19,527 nt of DNA from an uncultured Oscillibacter sp. (lineage in GTDB: Bacteria; Bacillota_A; Clostridia; Oscillospirales; Oscillospiraceae). Positions 1 to 7,836 of this stretch are shown one piece after another. Position 1 is the stretch's first letter. Each line of letters starts with the position of its first letter. Where the stretch lies: the NCBI GenBank assembly GCA_948902155.1, contig CAQVQZ010000017.1, positions 1 through 19,527 of the forward strand, written 5' to 3'. Below the pieces are notes generated by a model, which was not told the origin of the DNA, did not search any database, and saw only the letters and a list, made by a program, of their open reading frames with translations. The translations under genes and the position numbers were made by a program.

Positions 1-229
1 GGAGAAGCTGCTGGCTGGTGTGGAGGTGCCCGTCCACCAGGCCGGGCATCCAGAGCAGGTGGGAGCCGGAGAGGACCGTATCCGCCTGATAGGAACACTG
101 GTCCTGGTCCACGACGTCCAGGATGACGCCGTTTTGAATGGCGATGGCCTTTCCGGAGACGACGGTCATGTCGGGGGAGAGATAGCGCGCGCCGGTGAGA
201 AGAAGATCGCAGCGGAGTTGGTCAGGCAT
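1..229 (-). CDS. Amidohydrolase (ATZ/TRZ, cytosine/guanine deaminase-like family), N-terminal part, cut by the window edge
   Basis: The 76 visible codons start at ATG 227-229 and read as the N-terminal beta-sandwich plus first metal-binding strand of a metal-dependent amidohydrolase. After a hydrophobic strand region comes PGLVDGHLHTSQQLL (about residues 62-76), the HxH metal ligand motif. The QQLL after it resembles the ATZ/TRZ and guanine-deaminase-like branch. The family hydrolyses C-N or C-Cl bonds of purines, pyrimidines, triazines and similar heterocycles; the substrate cannot be told from this fragment. An AGGAGG box (238-243) lies 8 nt before the ATG. It is the last visible gene of a four-gene minus-strand operon with a TauE/SafE exporter and two membrane proteins, which suggests degradation of an imported compound. 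The C-terminus lies beyond the left edge. Confidence 0.85.
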   Translation of the reverse strand, partial: MPDQLRCDLLLTGARYLSPDMTVVSGKAIAIQNGVILDVVDQDQCSYQADTVLSGSHLLWMPGLVDGHLHTSQQLL

Positions 230-241
230 CGGAAAACCCTC

Positions 242-991
242 CTATTTCAACAGCATAAACAGGGCGAAGCAGATGGAGAACACCGCCACGCCCCGCTTCA
301 GCAGGGACTGGGGAACATGGGCGGCGGTGACGCTGCCCGAGAAGACCCCGGCGGCGTGGCAGAGCACGGACAGGAGCAGGATGGGCAGCAGCGCCAGGGG
401 CTGGCAGCGGCTTCCGTACACGGCGATGGCGGGCAGGGCGATAAACACGGAGTCCAGCAGCGCCGTGCCCACCGCCGTCTTGGCGGGGACGCCCATAGCC
501 ACCAGCAGGGGCATCACCAGCACCGGCCCGCCCGCCCCGGAGAGGGCGCAGAGCAAAGCCGTGGCAAAGCCCAGGGCCAGCAGGGGCAGGGGCTTGGGAA
601 AGGCGTCCCTCTCCGGGCCCTTCTGGGGCCGGAGCTCCCGGACGGCGATGGCGAGGCCCGAGAGGAGGACGACAACGTACAGCACCACCTTGACGGTCCC
701 CGGCTCCAGCAGCCCCCCCAGGGCGGCTCCCAGGAGGCCCCCCGCCAGGCTTCCGGCGGAGAGAACCAACGCGGGCCGGAGGGGCAGTTCCCCCCGGCGG
801 CGGTAGTTGAAAGACCCGATGGCCCCGGAGACGGCGAAGCAGAGGAAGCTCAGCAGCAAGGACTCCGTGACGGAGAGGCCGCAGGCGTTCACGAACAGGA
901 TCGGCAGCAGGAATCCCGCCACGCCGCACCAGCCGATGAACAGGCCCACGGCGCAGCTTCCCAGCGCCGCGAAGATCAGCTCAGATGGCAT
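242..991 (-). CDS. TauE/SafE (DUF81) family membrane transporter
   Basis: A 249-aa, almost wholly hydrophobic protein with about 7-8 predicted membrane segments in two similar halves. GWCGVAGFLLPIL near residues 20-32 and LCALSGAGGPVLVMPLL near 148-164 are the paired G-rich loops typical of TauE/SafE permeases. The family exports or imports sulfite, sulfoacetate and other organic anions; the substrate here is unknown. The start codon overlaps the end of the upstream gene by 11 nt, so translation is probably coupled. The stop is 12 nt before the amidohydrolase start. The context suggests movement of a substrate or product of the amidohydrolase; that is inference. Confidence 0.85.
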   Translation of the reverse strand: MPSELIFAALGSCAVGLFIGWCGVAGFLLPILFVNACGLSVTESLLLSFLCFAVSGAIGSFNYRRRGELPLRPALVLSAGSLAGGLLGAALGGLLEPGTVKVVLYVVVLLSGLAIAVRELRPQKGPERDAFPKPLPLLALGFATALLCALSGAGGPVLVMPLLVAMGVPAKTAVGTALLDSVFIALPAIAVYGSRCQPLALLPILLLSVLCHAAGVFSGSVTAAHVPQSLLKRGVAVFSICFALFMLLK

Positions 992-1427
992 GGGTCAGCT
1001 GGAGCACCACCTGGGCCACCACCAGGGAGCCGAAGAAGGTGCCGGTCATGACCAGAATGGTGATGATGATGAGCTTCCAGCCCTGCTTGAAGAACATTTT
1101 CAGCTGGTTGCTGATGGACATGCCCGCGAAGGCCCCCACCATGGTCAGGGGAGCGGTGAAGTTGATCTTCCCGGCGGACTCGATGACGAACTGGGACACC
1201 GGGGACAGGGGGCAGGCGCACAGCAGGCCCAGAATGGAGCAGTAGGCCACCGTGGGCAGCTTGAGGGGAATGACGTAAGACAGCCCCGCGGCGCAGAGGG
1301 CGATGAGCAGCAGCACCAGCACGCCGGGCAGAGACTCGCTGAATGCCACATCGAAGCCGATGAAGTTGGCGGTCATCATGCCCAGGCCGGAGATGGCCAG
1401 AACGAAAATCCAATCCTTAACGGTCAT
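981..1427 (-). CDS. Small integral membrane protein, probable partner of the DUF3100 protein
   Basis: A 148-aa protein with about 4-5 hydrophobic segments. Its start is well supported by a GGAGGG box (1435-1440) 7-8 nt upstream, right behind the stop of the DUF3100 gene. Its 3' end overlaps the TauE gene. I do not recognise a named family with certainty. The charged motif FFKQGWKLIIITILVMTGTF near the C-terminus looks like a re-entrant plus membrane segment of a transporter half. Its size and tight linkage to the larger DUF3100 protein recall two-gene transporters such as LrgA/LrgB or MadL/MadM. That is an analogy, not homology I can show. Confidence 0.75.
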   Translation of the reverse strand: MTVKDWIFVLAISGLGMMTANFIGFDVAFSESLPGVLVLLLIALCAAGLSYVIPLKLPTVAYCSILGLLCACPLSPVSQFVIESAGKINFTAPLTMVGAFAGMSISNQLKMFFKQGWKLIIITILVMTGTFFGSLVVAQVVLQLTHAI

Positions 1428-1440
1428 AGCGGTTCCCTCC

Positions 1441-2292
1441 TCAGTTCTTTTCGGCCAGCTCCCGGCCGGACTTGGTCAGTCTCCCCAGGGTGGGTTCTAA
1501 CTTGCGGTACAGGAAGTTGCACAGGGGCACGCCCAGGAAGATCGCCATGTAGATGCCGTCGATGCCGGAAATCGTCTCGCTGGCGGAGGCCATGGCGGCG
1601 ATCTGGTCCGCGTAGGCGGGCATGACCTCGGACAGAGCCGCCACGGCGGAGCTCATGAGAATGCCCGCGCCCACGCCGGAGGCCATGCCCAGGGCGTAGG
1701 GGTGGAAGAGGCCGGTGGCCGCGGCCATGGAGGCCATGAAGCCGAAGTAGATGGTGCCCACCATGCCGCCGACGATGTACACGGAGAGGCTGCCCTGGGC
1801 CTCCGGGGAGTCCGCGCCGAACATATCCTGCATCAGGGCCAGATTCGTCTCCCGGTTGATGGAGTGGGCGGCTCCGATGGCCTCCCGCTTCAAGCCCAGC
1901 ATCAGGGCGATGGGCATGGCCAGGAAGATGGTGCAGAGGTTGCCGAACTCCTGGAGCAGCAGGGCGGGACCGGCGGAGATGACGATGGAGATGTTGGCCC
2001 CGGCGTTGATGCCCAGCTTCGCCACGAAGGGGAGGATCGCCACGCCCACCAGGCCGGAGGCGGCTTTCACCTTCTTGTCGTCCAGAATTTTCAGCGCGTT
2101 GGGTCCGGTGAGGACGCCCAGGAACAGGGCGTAGAAGATGGGGAAGATGATGAAGGTGCCCTTCCAGACGGGAATCTTGATCTGACCGATGGAGTCCGCG
2201 ATCAGGATGAAGACGAAGGCCAGCAGGTAGAGGATCCATTCCGTTTTGACCCGCTCCTTCAGGGAGGCGTATGCGCGTTCAACCTTTTTCAT
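1441..2292 (-). CDS. DUF3100 family membrane protein, first gene of the operon
   Basis: A 283-aa polytopic membrane protein with about 7-8 hydrophobic segments after a basic N-terminal stretch (MKKVERAYASLKERVK). A longer reading is open upstream, but the start at 2292 is chosen because an AAGGAG box sits about 9 nt before it. Landmarks are FPIFYALFLGVLTGP (about residues 48-62), the polar INRETNLALMQDMFG segment, and a G/S-rich stretch containing GMASGVGAGILMSSAVAA. This matches what I know of DUF3100, a transporter-like family without an assigned substrate, often near amidohydrolases. It probably forms an uptake or export system with the next gene. Confidence 0.7.
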   Translation of the reverse strand: MKKVERAYASLKERVKTEWILYLLAFVFILIADSIGQIKIPVWKGTFIIFPIFYALFLGVLTGPNALKILDDKKVKAASGLVGVAILPFVAKLGINAGANISIVISAGPALLLQEFGNLCTIFLAMPIALMLGLKREAIGAAHSINRETNLALMQDMFGADSPEAQGSLSVYIVGGMVGTIYFGFMASMAAATGLFHPYALGMASGVGAGILMSSAVAALSEVMPAYADQIAAMASASETISGIDGIYMAIFLGVPLCNFLYRKLEPTLGRLTKSGRELAEKN

Positions 2293-2322
2293 GGGGCCCA
2301 CTCCTTTTTTGTTGATGGAACT

Positions 2323-2351
2323 ACTATACCTTACCGGCGGGTGGAAAGAAA
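2323..2351 (-). promoter_or_regulatory. Possible promoter of the DUF3100 operon
   Basis: A TATAGT -10 hexamer (2323-2328) has only a weak TTTCTT -35 (2346-2351) at 17 bp. It is placed correctly, about 25 nt upstream of the RBS and just past the gdhA terminator. The poor -35 suggests an activator or a weak promoter. Confidence 0.35.
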
Positions 2352-2370
2352 AGGACATATGGGCAGTTTT

Positions 2371-2417
2371 GCAAAAAAAGACGAAAAAAGCCCCCTCCGG
2401 ACAAACCGGAGGGGGCT
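2371..2417 (-). terminator. Rho-independent terminator of gdhA
   Basis: A 12-bp perfect GC-rich stem (2389-2400 with 2406-2417, five-base loop) is followed on the minus strand by TTTTTTCGTCTTTTTTT. It begins 31 nt after the gdhA stop codon. The same CCCCCTCCGG/CCGGAGGGGG stem recurs at 19419-19447. Confidence 0.93.
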
Positions 2418-2447
2418 TCGGACTCTATATTGCGGAGATGGCAGACC

Positions 2448-3809
<1,362 letters not shown>

Positions 3810-3835
3810 TCACTCGGCCCTTCCGCCTGCCCAAG

Positions 3836-3867
3836 AGTATACCCCGCGGGGGGAAGGGGTATGCCAA
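3836..3867 (-). promoter_or_regulatory. Weak candidate promoter of gdhA
   Basis: TATACT (3836-3841) and TTGGCA (3862-3867) stand 39-70 nt before the gdhA start, but the spacer is 20 bp instead of 17. The spacer holds the perfect palindrome CCCCGCGGGG (3842-3851), which could be a regulator site. The rest of 3798-4000 holds no gene I can support. Confidence 0.3.
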
Positions 3868-3997
3868 TTTTTTGGGGGTTCCGGCAAAGAACGGACCGTA
3901 AATTTTTCCTCTTACAGAATATCGGAAAAAGGGGGCTTTGCACAAGAAATAAAATCCCTAAAATGCAGAGGAAAATCACGGCTTTTTTCACGCATTT

Positions 3998-4033
3998 ATC
4001 ACAAAAAGGGGCCGCCCCTCAAGGGACGGCCCC
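3998..4033 (-). terminator. Terminator of the cell wall hydrolase gene
   Basis: An 11-bp stem (4008-4018 with 4023-4033, TTGA loop, one G-U pair in the minus-strand RNA) is followed on the minus strand by TTTTT. It begins 70 nt past the stop codon of the hydrolase gene. Confidence 0.85.
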
Positions 4034-4102
4034 GAACAGCGGACGATTCCGGCGGGTTTGTCCGCATTTAAGGAACAGCCGCGGCGCTTTCCAGCGGTCC
4101 AG

Positions 4103-4879
4103 TCAGGCGTAGAAGCGGTGGCAGCCGATGGTCTGGCGGTAAGTCCGGCTGGAGTCGATCCAGCTCCCCTCGGACAGGGCGGGGGCGAAGAAATAAAGGG
4201 ATTCCCCGGCGGTGTTCTCCCCCTCCAGGGCCCGGCGCGCCGCCTCCAGGGACAGCTCCGTGGGCTCCTGGAGGACGGAGCCGTTGACGACGGGCTCGAA
4301 CTGCACGCCGTGCTCCGAATCAAAAATGACCTCCGGGACGCTGTCGGGGAAGTCCGGGCTGGCCACCCGGTTCAGCACCACGTTGCCCACGGCGATCTGG
4401 CCCTCCAGGGCCTCGCCGCCGCTTTCGGCGTGGATGATGCGGGAGAGCCAGAAATAGTCCATGGCGTCGTGCTCCGCCTCCGCAGTGGTCACCGCCGCGC
4501 CGTCCAGCCAGGGGTCCCAGGCGACGCGGCCTCCCAGGGCCTCCGCCGTCAGGCGGAGGGGCACGTAGGTCCGGCCCTCCACCACGTCCACCGTGCAGGG
4601 GTGATGCTGGCCATTGATAATCAGAGCGTTTCCGTCCGGATGGGCCGTCAGGGACGCTTGATCGGAGACGGCCCGGGCTATGCCGCCGTCCCACCAGATA
4701 TCCCAGTCTCCCATGGTTTCCAGCAGCTCCCGGAGGGGTACATAGGCGACTCCCTCCTCCAGATACGCGCCGCTTTCCAACGGCTGTCCGTCCACCTGGA
4801 CGGCCACGGGGCGGGCCGCTTTCACCGGAAGGCAGAGAGCGGCGGCGGAAAGAAGGCCGCATATAAGCTTTCGCTTCAT
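4103..4879 (-). CDS. Exported cell wall hydrolase: copper amine oxidase-like N-domain plus SleB-type Hydrolase_2 domain
   Basis: A 258-aa protein with an N-terminal signal peptide (KRK then LICGLLSAAALCLPVKA, cleavage near residue 21). Residues about 27-130 form a copper amine oxidase N-terminal-like domain, a two-repeat wall-associated module seen in Clostridia (AYVPLRELLETMG and TYVPLRLTAEALGG). Residues about 135-258 are a SleB/CwlJ-type hydrolase domain. It carries the presumed catalytic Glu in SRIIHAESGGE and the NVVLNRV core, and ends in the usual YRQTIGCHRFY. Such enzymes cut peptidoglycan, in SleB itself the spore cortex. The exported N-domain could equally mean a vegetative wall role. 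The start at 4879 is preferred over one 18 codons upstream because GAAAGGAAA lies just before it. Confidence 0.93.
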   Translation of the reverse strand: MKRKLICGLLSAAALCLPVKAARPVAVQVDGQPLESGAYLEEGVAYVPLRELLETMGDWDIWWDGGIARAVSDQASLTAHPDGNALIINGQHHPCTVDVVEGRTYVPLRLTAEALGGRVAWDPWLDGAAVTTAEAEHDAMDYFWLSRIIHAESGGEALEGQIAVGNVVLNRVASPDFPDSVPEVIFDSEHGVQFEPVVNGSVLQEPTELSLEAARRALEGENTAGESLYFFAPALSEGSWIDSSRTYRQTIGCHRFYA

Positions 4880-4932
4880 ATCGTTTCCTTTCTTGAGTAG
4901 ATTTCCGCGCTTTGCGGCGGATTTCTTCATCA

Positions 4933-4961
4933 AGGATACCGAAAAGTGAAGCTGGAAGCAA
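4933..4961 (-). promoter_or_regulatory. Promoter of the cell wall hydrolase gene
   Basis: TTGCTT (4956-4961) and TATCCT (4933-4938) are separated by 17 bp, about 55 nt before the start codon. The -10 is imperfect, so expression may be modest or need another sigma factor. Confidence 0.45.
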
Positions 4962-5002
4962 GGCTTAAAATCTGGAACCGGAGGAAGTTCCTGGCAATCT
5001 CT

Positions 5003-5569
5003 TTAGAGGCGCGGGAACTGCCTCCGCACGGCGGCGCTGCGCCGGAGGGCGATGGCCAGCAGCGTGGACGCCGCTGCACCGAACAGGGCCTGGACCAGGT
5101 TGCTGGGGACGCCCGCCGCGCTGCCCGCCAGGCAAAGGGTGAAGGCCGCGCCGCCGGAGAGATGGGCCAGCAGGGCGTCGAACAGCCAGTAGCCCGCTAT
5201 CATGGGGACCTCGGCAATCGCGGCACAGAGGGCCAGCCCCCGCTTCCCCAGGGCCCGGTACAGCAGCGCCGCCGTGAGGGCCATGACGGCCTTGATGACC
5301 AGCGTGGCGGGGACATAGACGGCGTAGCCGGACAGCAGGTCCGCCATGGCGGGGCCCACGCCCCCGGCGACGGCTCCGTACACAGGCCCCAGCAGCCAGG
5401 CCCCCAGAATGACCACCGTGTCTCCCAAATTCAGATAGCCCCCGGTGGGGGAGGGGATTTGCAGGACCATCGTCCCCACACAGCCCAGGGCGGCAAACAG
5501 GCCCGTCAGGGCCAGCGCCTTCGCGTTCACGCGCCGGGCCATTGTTTCCCGTGGTAATGTCTTTTCCAT
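5003..5569 (-). CDS. ECF transporter S component, probably vitamin B6-specific
   Basis: A 188-aa membrane protein with about 6 hydrophobic segments. It has the S-component hallmarks of an alanine-rich first helix (ALALTGLFAALG), SPTGGYLNLGDTVVILGAWL (loop plus TM2) and LGPVYGAVAGGVGPAMADLL. S components bind the vitamin and work with a shared EcfAA'T energising module; that module is not in this window, as expected for group II ECF systems. The gene is divergent from a PdxR-like MocR regulator with overlapping promoters. This favours pyridoxal or pyridoxine as substrate, but that is inference from context. An AAAGGAG box (near 5580-5586) sets the start. Confidence 0.85.
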   Translation of the reverse strand: MEKTLPRETMARRVNAKALALTGLFAALGCVGTMVLQIPSPTGGYLNLGDTVVILGAWLLGPVYGAVAGGVGPAMADLLSGYAVYVPATLVIKAVMALTAALLYRALGKRGLALCAAIAEVPMIAGYWLFDALLAHLSGGAAFTLCLAGSAAGVPSNLVQALFGAAASTLLAIALRRSAAVRRQFPRL

Positions 5570-5599
5570 AGTATCGCGCTCCTTTTTCTGCGGTTGATA

Positions 5600-5628
5600 T
5601 TGCCATGATACCGCCGGTGTGATATGAT
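5600..5628 (+). promoter_or_regulatory. Promoter of the MocR-family regulator gene
   Basis: TTGCCA (5600-5605), 17 bp, TATGAT (5623-5628), about 52 nt upstream of the ATG at 5680. It occupies the same DNA as the divergent promoter, so the regulator probably controls both. Confidence 0.7.
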
Positions 5629-5633
5629 TGAAA
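5605..5633 (-). promoter_or_regulatory. Promoter of the divergent ECF S-component gene
   Basis: On the minus strand TTTCAA (5628-5633), 17 bp, TATCAT (5605-5610). The -10 abuts and overlaps by one base the -35 of the opposite promoter, and the reverse also holds. A GATATT/AATATC inverted pair (5595-5600 and 5632-5637) brackets both promoters. Confidence 0.7.
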
Positions 5634-5679
5634 TATCCAAAATCAAACTTTTTTATAAGGTCAGAAGGGAGTGGATTCG

Positions 5680-7059
5680 ATGCTGACCTATGATATGGAG
5701 GACCGGGGCGGTCTGCCGCTCTACGAACACCTCTACCGCTGCCTCCGGGAGGACATCCTGGGCGGCGCGCTGACGGCGGGGGCGCGGCTCCCCTCCAAGC
5801 GGGCGCTGGCGGAGCACTTGCAGGTCTCCGTCATCACGGTGGAAGGGGCCTATCAGCAGCTGGCGGCGGAGGGCTATGTGGACGCCCGGCCCCGGCTGGG
5901 CTTCTACGTCTCCCCGGTGGACCGGGTCCCCGCGCCTCCCGCCCCGGCGGAGATCCCGCCGGAGGCCCCTCCGAGGTCGTGGCGGCTGGATCTGAAAAGC
6001 GGCCGGGTGGACCCCTTTCCCTCCACCATCTGGGCGAAGCTGACCCGGCAGGTGCTGTCCGAGGGGGGCCATCTGGTCCCGACGCCCCACCAGGGCCTTC
6101 CCGCCCTGCGGCGGGCCATCGCCGGGGACCTCCGGGATTTCAAGGGCATGGCGGTGTCGCCGGAGCAGATCGTGGTGGGCGCGGGGGCGGAATATCTGTA
6201 CCTGCTCCTGGCCCAGCTCCTGGGCCGGGAGGGGACCGTCTTCGCCCTGGAGGACCCCGGCTATCCAAAGATACGCCAGGTCTACGGTAAATGGGGCGCG
6301 GCCTGCCGCTCCATCCCCCTGGACAGCCAGGGGATGCCGCCGGAGGCCCTCCGGGCCTCCGGGGCCACGGTGGCGCACATCTCCCCCGCCCACCATTACC
6401 CTACCGGCATCGTCACCCCCATCGCCCGGCGGCAGGCCCTCCTGCGCTGGGCGGAGGAGACGGACGGGGTTATCATTGAGGACGACTATGACAGTGAGTT
6501 TCGCTTTACAGGCCGTCCCATTCCGGCGTTGCAGAGCATCGACACCCGGGGGCGGGTGATTTATGTCAACACGTTCTCCCAGACGATCTCTCCCTCCATG
6601 CGGGTGGGCTTCATGGTGCTGCCGCCCCGGCTGCTGGAGCGCTGCCGCCGGGAATTGGGTTTTTACGCCTCCACGGTCCCCGCCCTGGAGCAGCAGGTCC
6701 TGGCCCGTTTTCTGGACGGCGGCTGGTATGAGCAGCACCTCTCCCGGACGAGGAAGAGCTACCGCCTCCGCCGGGCGGCGGTGCTGGAGGCGTTTTCCGC
6801 CTGCCCCTTCACCGCCGGGATTACCGACCGGGGGGCGGGGCTGCACTTCCTCCTTCGGCTGAAGACCGAGGAGGACGACGAAGCCCTCCGCCGTCGGGCG
6901 GAGGGCCTCGGGGTGCGTCTTGGCTTTTTGTCGGAGTACGCCGCCGTGCCCTCGCCCGCCTACGCCCACACGCTGGTGGTGAACTACGCGGGCCTGGACG
7001 TGGAGCGGCTGGAGGAGATCACGGCGCTGCTGTCGGAGGTCTTCCTGACCTCACGCTGA
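5680..7059 (+). CDS. MocR/PdxR-like GntR-aminotransferase fusion regulator lacking the PLP lysine
   Basis: A 459-aa protein. Residues about 8-75 are a GntR winged helix (GARLPSKRALAEHLQVS, then TVEGAYQQLAAEGYV). After a proline-rich linker (83-100) comes a fold-type I aminotransferase domain (about 105-459). PLP-site elements are present: SPAHHYPTG, IIEDDYDSEFR and RVGFMVLP. At the Schiff-base position the usual FSK reads FSQ (TFSQTISPSMRVG; Gln301 counting from the ATG), and codon CAG is clear in the DNA. The start at 5680 is chosen over GTG 5671 because AAGGGAG is well spaced only from the ATG. MocR proteins commonly sense PLP and activate PLP synthesis or salvage genes. The two flanking S-component genes fit such a role. 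Confidence 0.92.
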   Translation: MLTYDMEDRGGLPLYEHLYRCLREDILGGALTAGARLPSKRALAEHLQVSVITVEGAYQQLAAEGYVDARPRLGFYVSPVDRVPAPPAPAEIPPEAPPRSWRLDLKSGRVDPFPSTIWAKLTRQVLSEGGHLVPTPHQGLPALRRAIAGDLRDFKGMAVSPEQIVVGAGAEYLYLLLAQLLGREGTVFALEDPGYPKIRQVYGKWGAACRSIPLDSQGMPPEALRASGATVAHISPAHHYPTGIVTPIARRQALLRWAEETDGVIIEDDYDSEFRFTGRPIPALQSIDTRGRVIYVNTFSQTISPSMRVGFMVLPPRLLERCRRELGFYASTVPALEQQVLARFLDGGWYEQHLSRTRKSYRLRRAAVLEAFSACPFTAGITDRGAGLHFLLRLKTEEDDEALRRRAEGLGVRLGFLSEYAAVPSPAYAHTLVVNYAGLDVERLEEITALLSEVFLTSR

Positions 7060-7620
7060 TTCAGCCGTCTCTCCGCTCCGGCGGAAGCGGACCAGCCCGG
7101 TCCGGTCCAGGGCTATCATCATGACGGGGATGAACACCAGCTGTAAGACGATGCCGGGAATGGCGGTGATCAGTGCGCCGCTGAGGAACATCTGCCAGGT
7201 GAACGCCTGCCCGGACACGCCGGAGAGGACGATGCGGACCACGGCCCAGACGACGCGCCCGCCGGTCATGGCGGCGATGAGGCAGCGGTACAGCGCCACG
7301 ACGCACTGCCAGCGGGACCGGGCGTAGAGGAACCCGGCGAGGAAGCCGTAGGCCGCCAGCTCGAAGGCCATGGCGATGCCGTTGGGAAAGGGCGGCGGCA
7401 TGTGGAACAGCACGTACCGCAGCGGCGGCAGGAGGAAGCCCACGGCCAGGCCGTACTTCCAGCCGCAGAGGAGCCCGCACAGCAGCACGGGCAGGTGCAT
7501 GGGGCAGAGCATGTTGCCGATTTGGGGAATCTGCCCGGTGAAGAAGGGCAGGACCAGCCCCAGCGCCAGCATCATGGCGGCGGTGACCAGGGCGTGGATG
7601 GGGCTTTGCTTTTTTTCCAT
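7051..7620 (-). CDS. Second ECF transporter S component
   Basis: A 189-aa membrane protein with about 6 hydrophobic segments. NMLCPMHLPVLLCGLLCGWK and PPPFPNGIAMAFELAAYG are typical of a well-populated but often unassigned clostridial S-component family. No A or T subunit is nearby. Its last codons overlap the 3' end of the MocR gene by 9 nt in convergent orientation. It is unlike the S component at 5003-5569 in primary sequence, so it may take a different B6 vitamer or another vitamin. AAGGGAG, 8 nt before the ATG, supports the start. Confidence 0.83.
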   Translation of the reverse strand: MEKKQSPIHALVTAAMMLALGLVLPFFTGQIPQIGNMLCPMHLPVLLCGLLCGWKYGLAVGFLLPPLRYVLFHMPPPFPNGIAMAFELAAYGFLAGFLYARSRWQCVVALYRCLIAAMTGGRVVWAVVRIVLSGVSGQAFTWQMFLSGALITAIPGIVLQLVFIPVMMIALDRTGLVRFRRSGETAESA

Positions 7621-7664
7621 AGGAAAAACTCCCTTTCAAAAGTTTTCCCGTCTTCTGACAGTCT

Positions 7665-7681
7665 GCCGCCTTCCTGGCGGC
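7665..7681 (-). other. Small hairpin in the leader of the second S-component gene
   Basis: A 6-bp GC stem (7665-7670 with 7676-7681, five-base loop) lies between the predicted transcription start near 7693 and the RBS. The leader is only about 70 nt, too short for a vitamin riboswitch that I recognise. Confidence 0.4.
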
Positions 7682-7699
7682 GCTGTTCTTTCCAGATAT

Positions 7700-7728
7700 A
7701 TATTACAGAAAATGTTCCGAGTTGACAA
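7700..7728 (-). promoter_or_regulatory. Promoter of the second S-component gene
   Basis: TTGTCA (7723-7728), 17 bp, TAATAT (7700-7705) in a locally AT-rich stretch, about 80 nt before the start codon. The GATATT/AATATC pair of the 5600 region is not repeated here. Confidence 0.65.
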
Positions 7729-7751
7729 GCGTTTTAAAAATTTTGCATTTG

Positions 7752-7824
7752 GGGAACGGTCTCCGTCGGAGCTTCTATGTAGGGGCGGCTATCAGCCGCC
7801 CGCTTTTCCGCAACCGCCCAGGTT
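7752..7824. repeat. Dispersed intergenic palindromic repeat, copy 1
   Basis: The core GGGGCGGCTATCAGCCGCCC (7782-7801) is a near-perfect 8-bp stem with a 3-nt loop. Its flanks align with a second copy at 16784-16848: GGAAACG-type start, identical GGGGCGGCTATCA, then CGCCCG and TTTTCC...CAACC. It lies just past the stop of the kinase gene and could serve as its 3' end, although no T-run follows. Confidence 0.65.
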
Positions 7825-7836
7825 CCAGGGGGAAAC

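Noticed and set aside
20..1051. 343-codon plus-strand frame over the left operon
   Set aside because: Antisense to the TauE and amidohydrolase genes; low-complexity product and no RBS.
7621..7699. Vitamin riboswitch before the second S-component gene
   Set aside because: The leader is about 70 nt with one small hairpin; no conserved TPP, FMN, cobalamin or THF core is visible.
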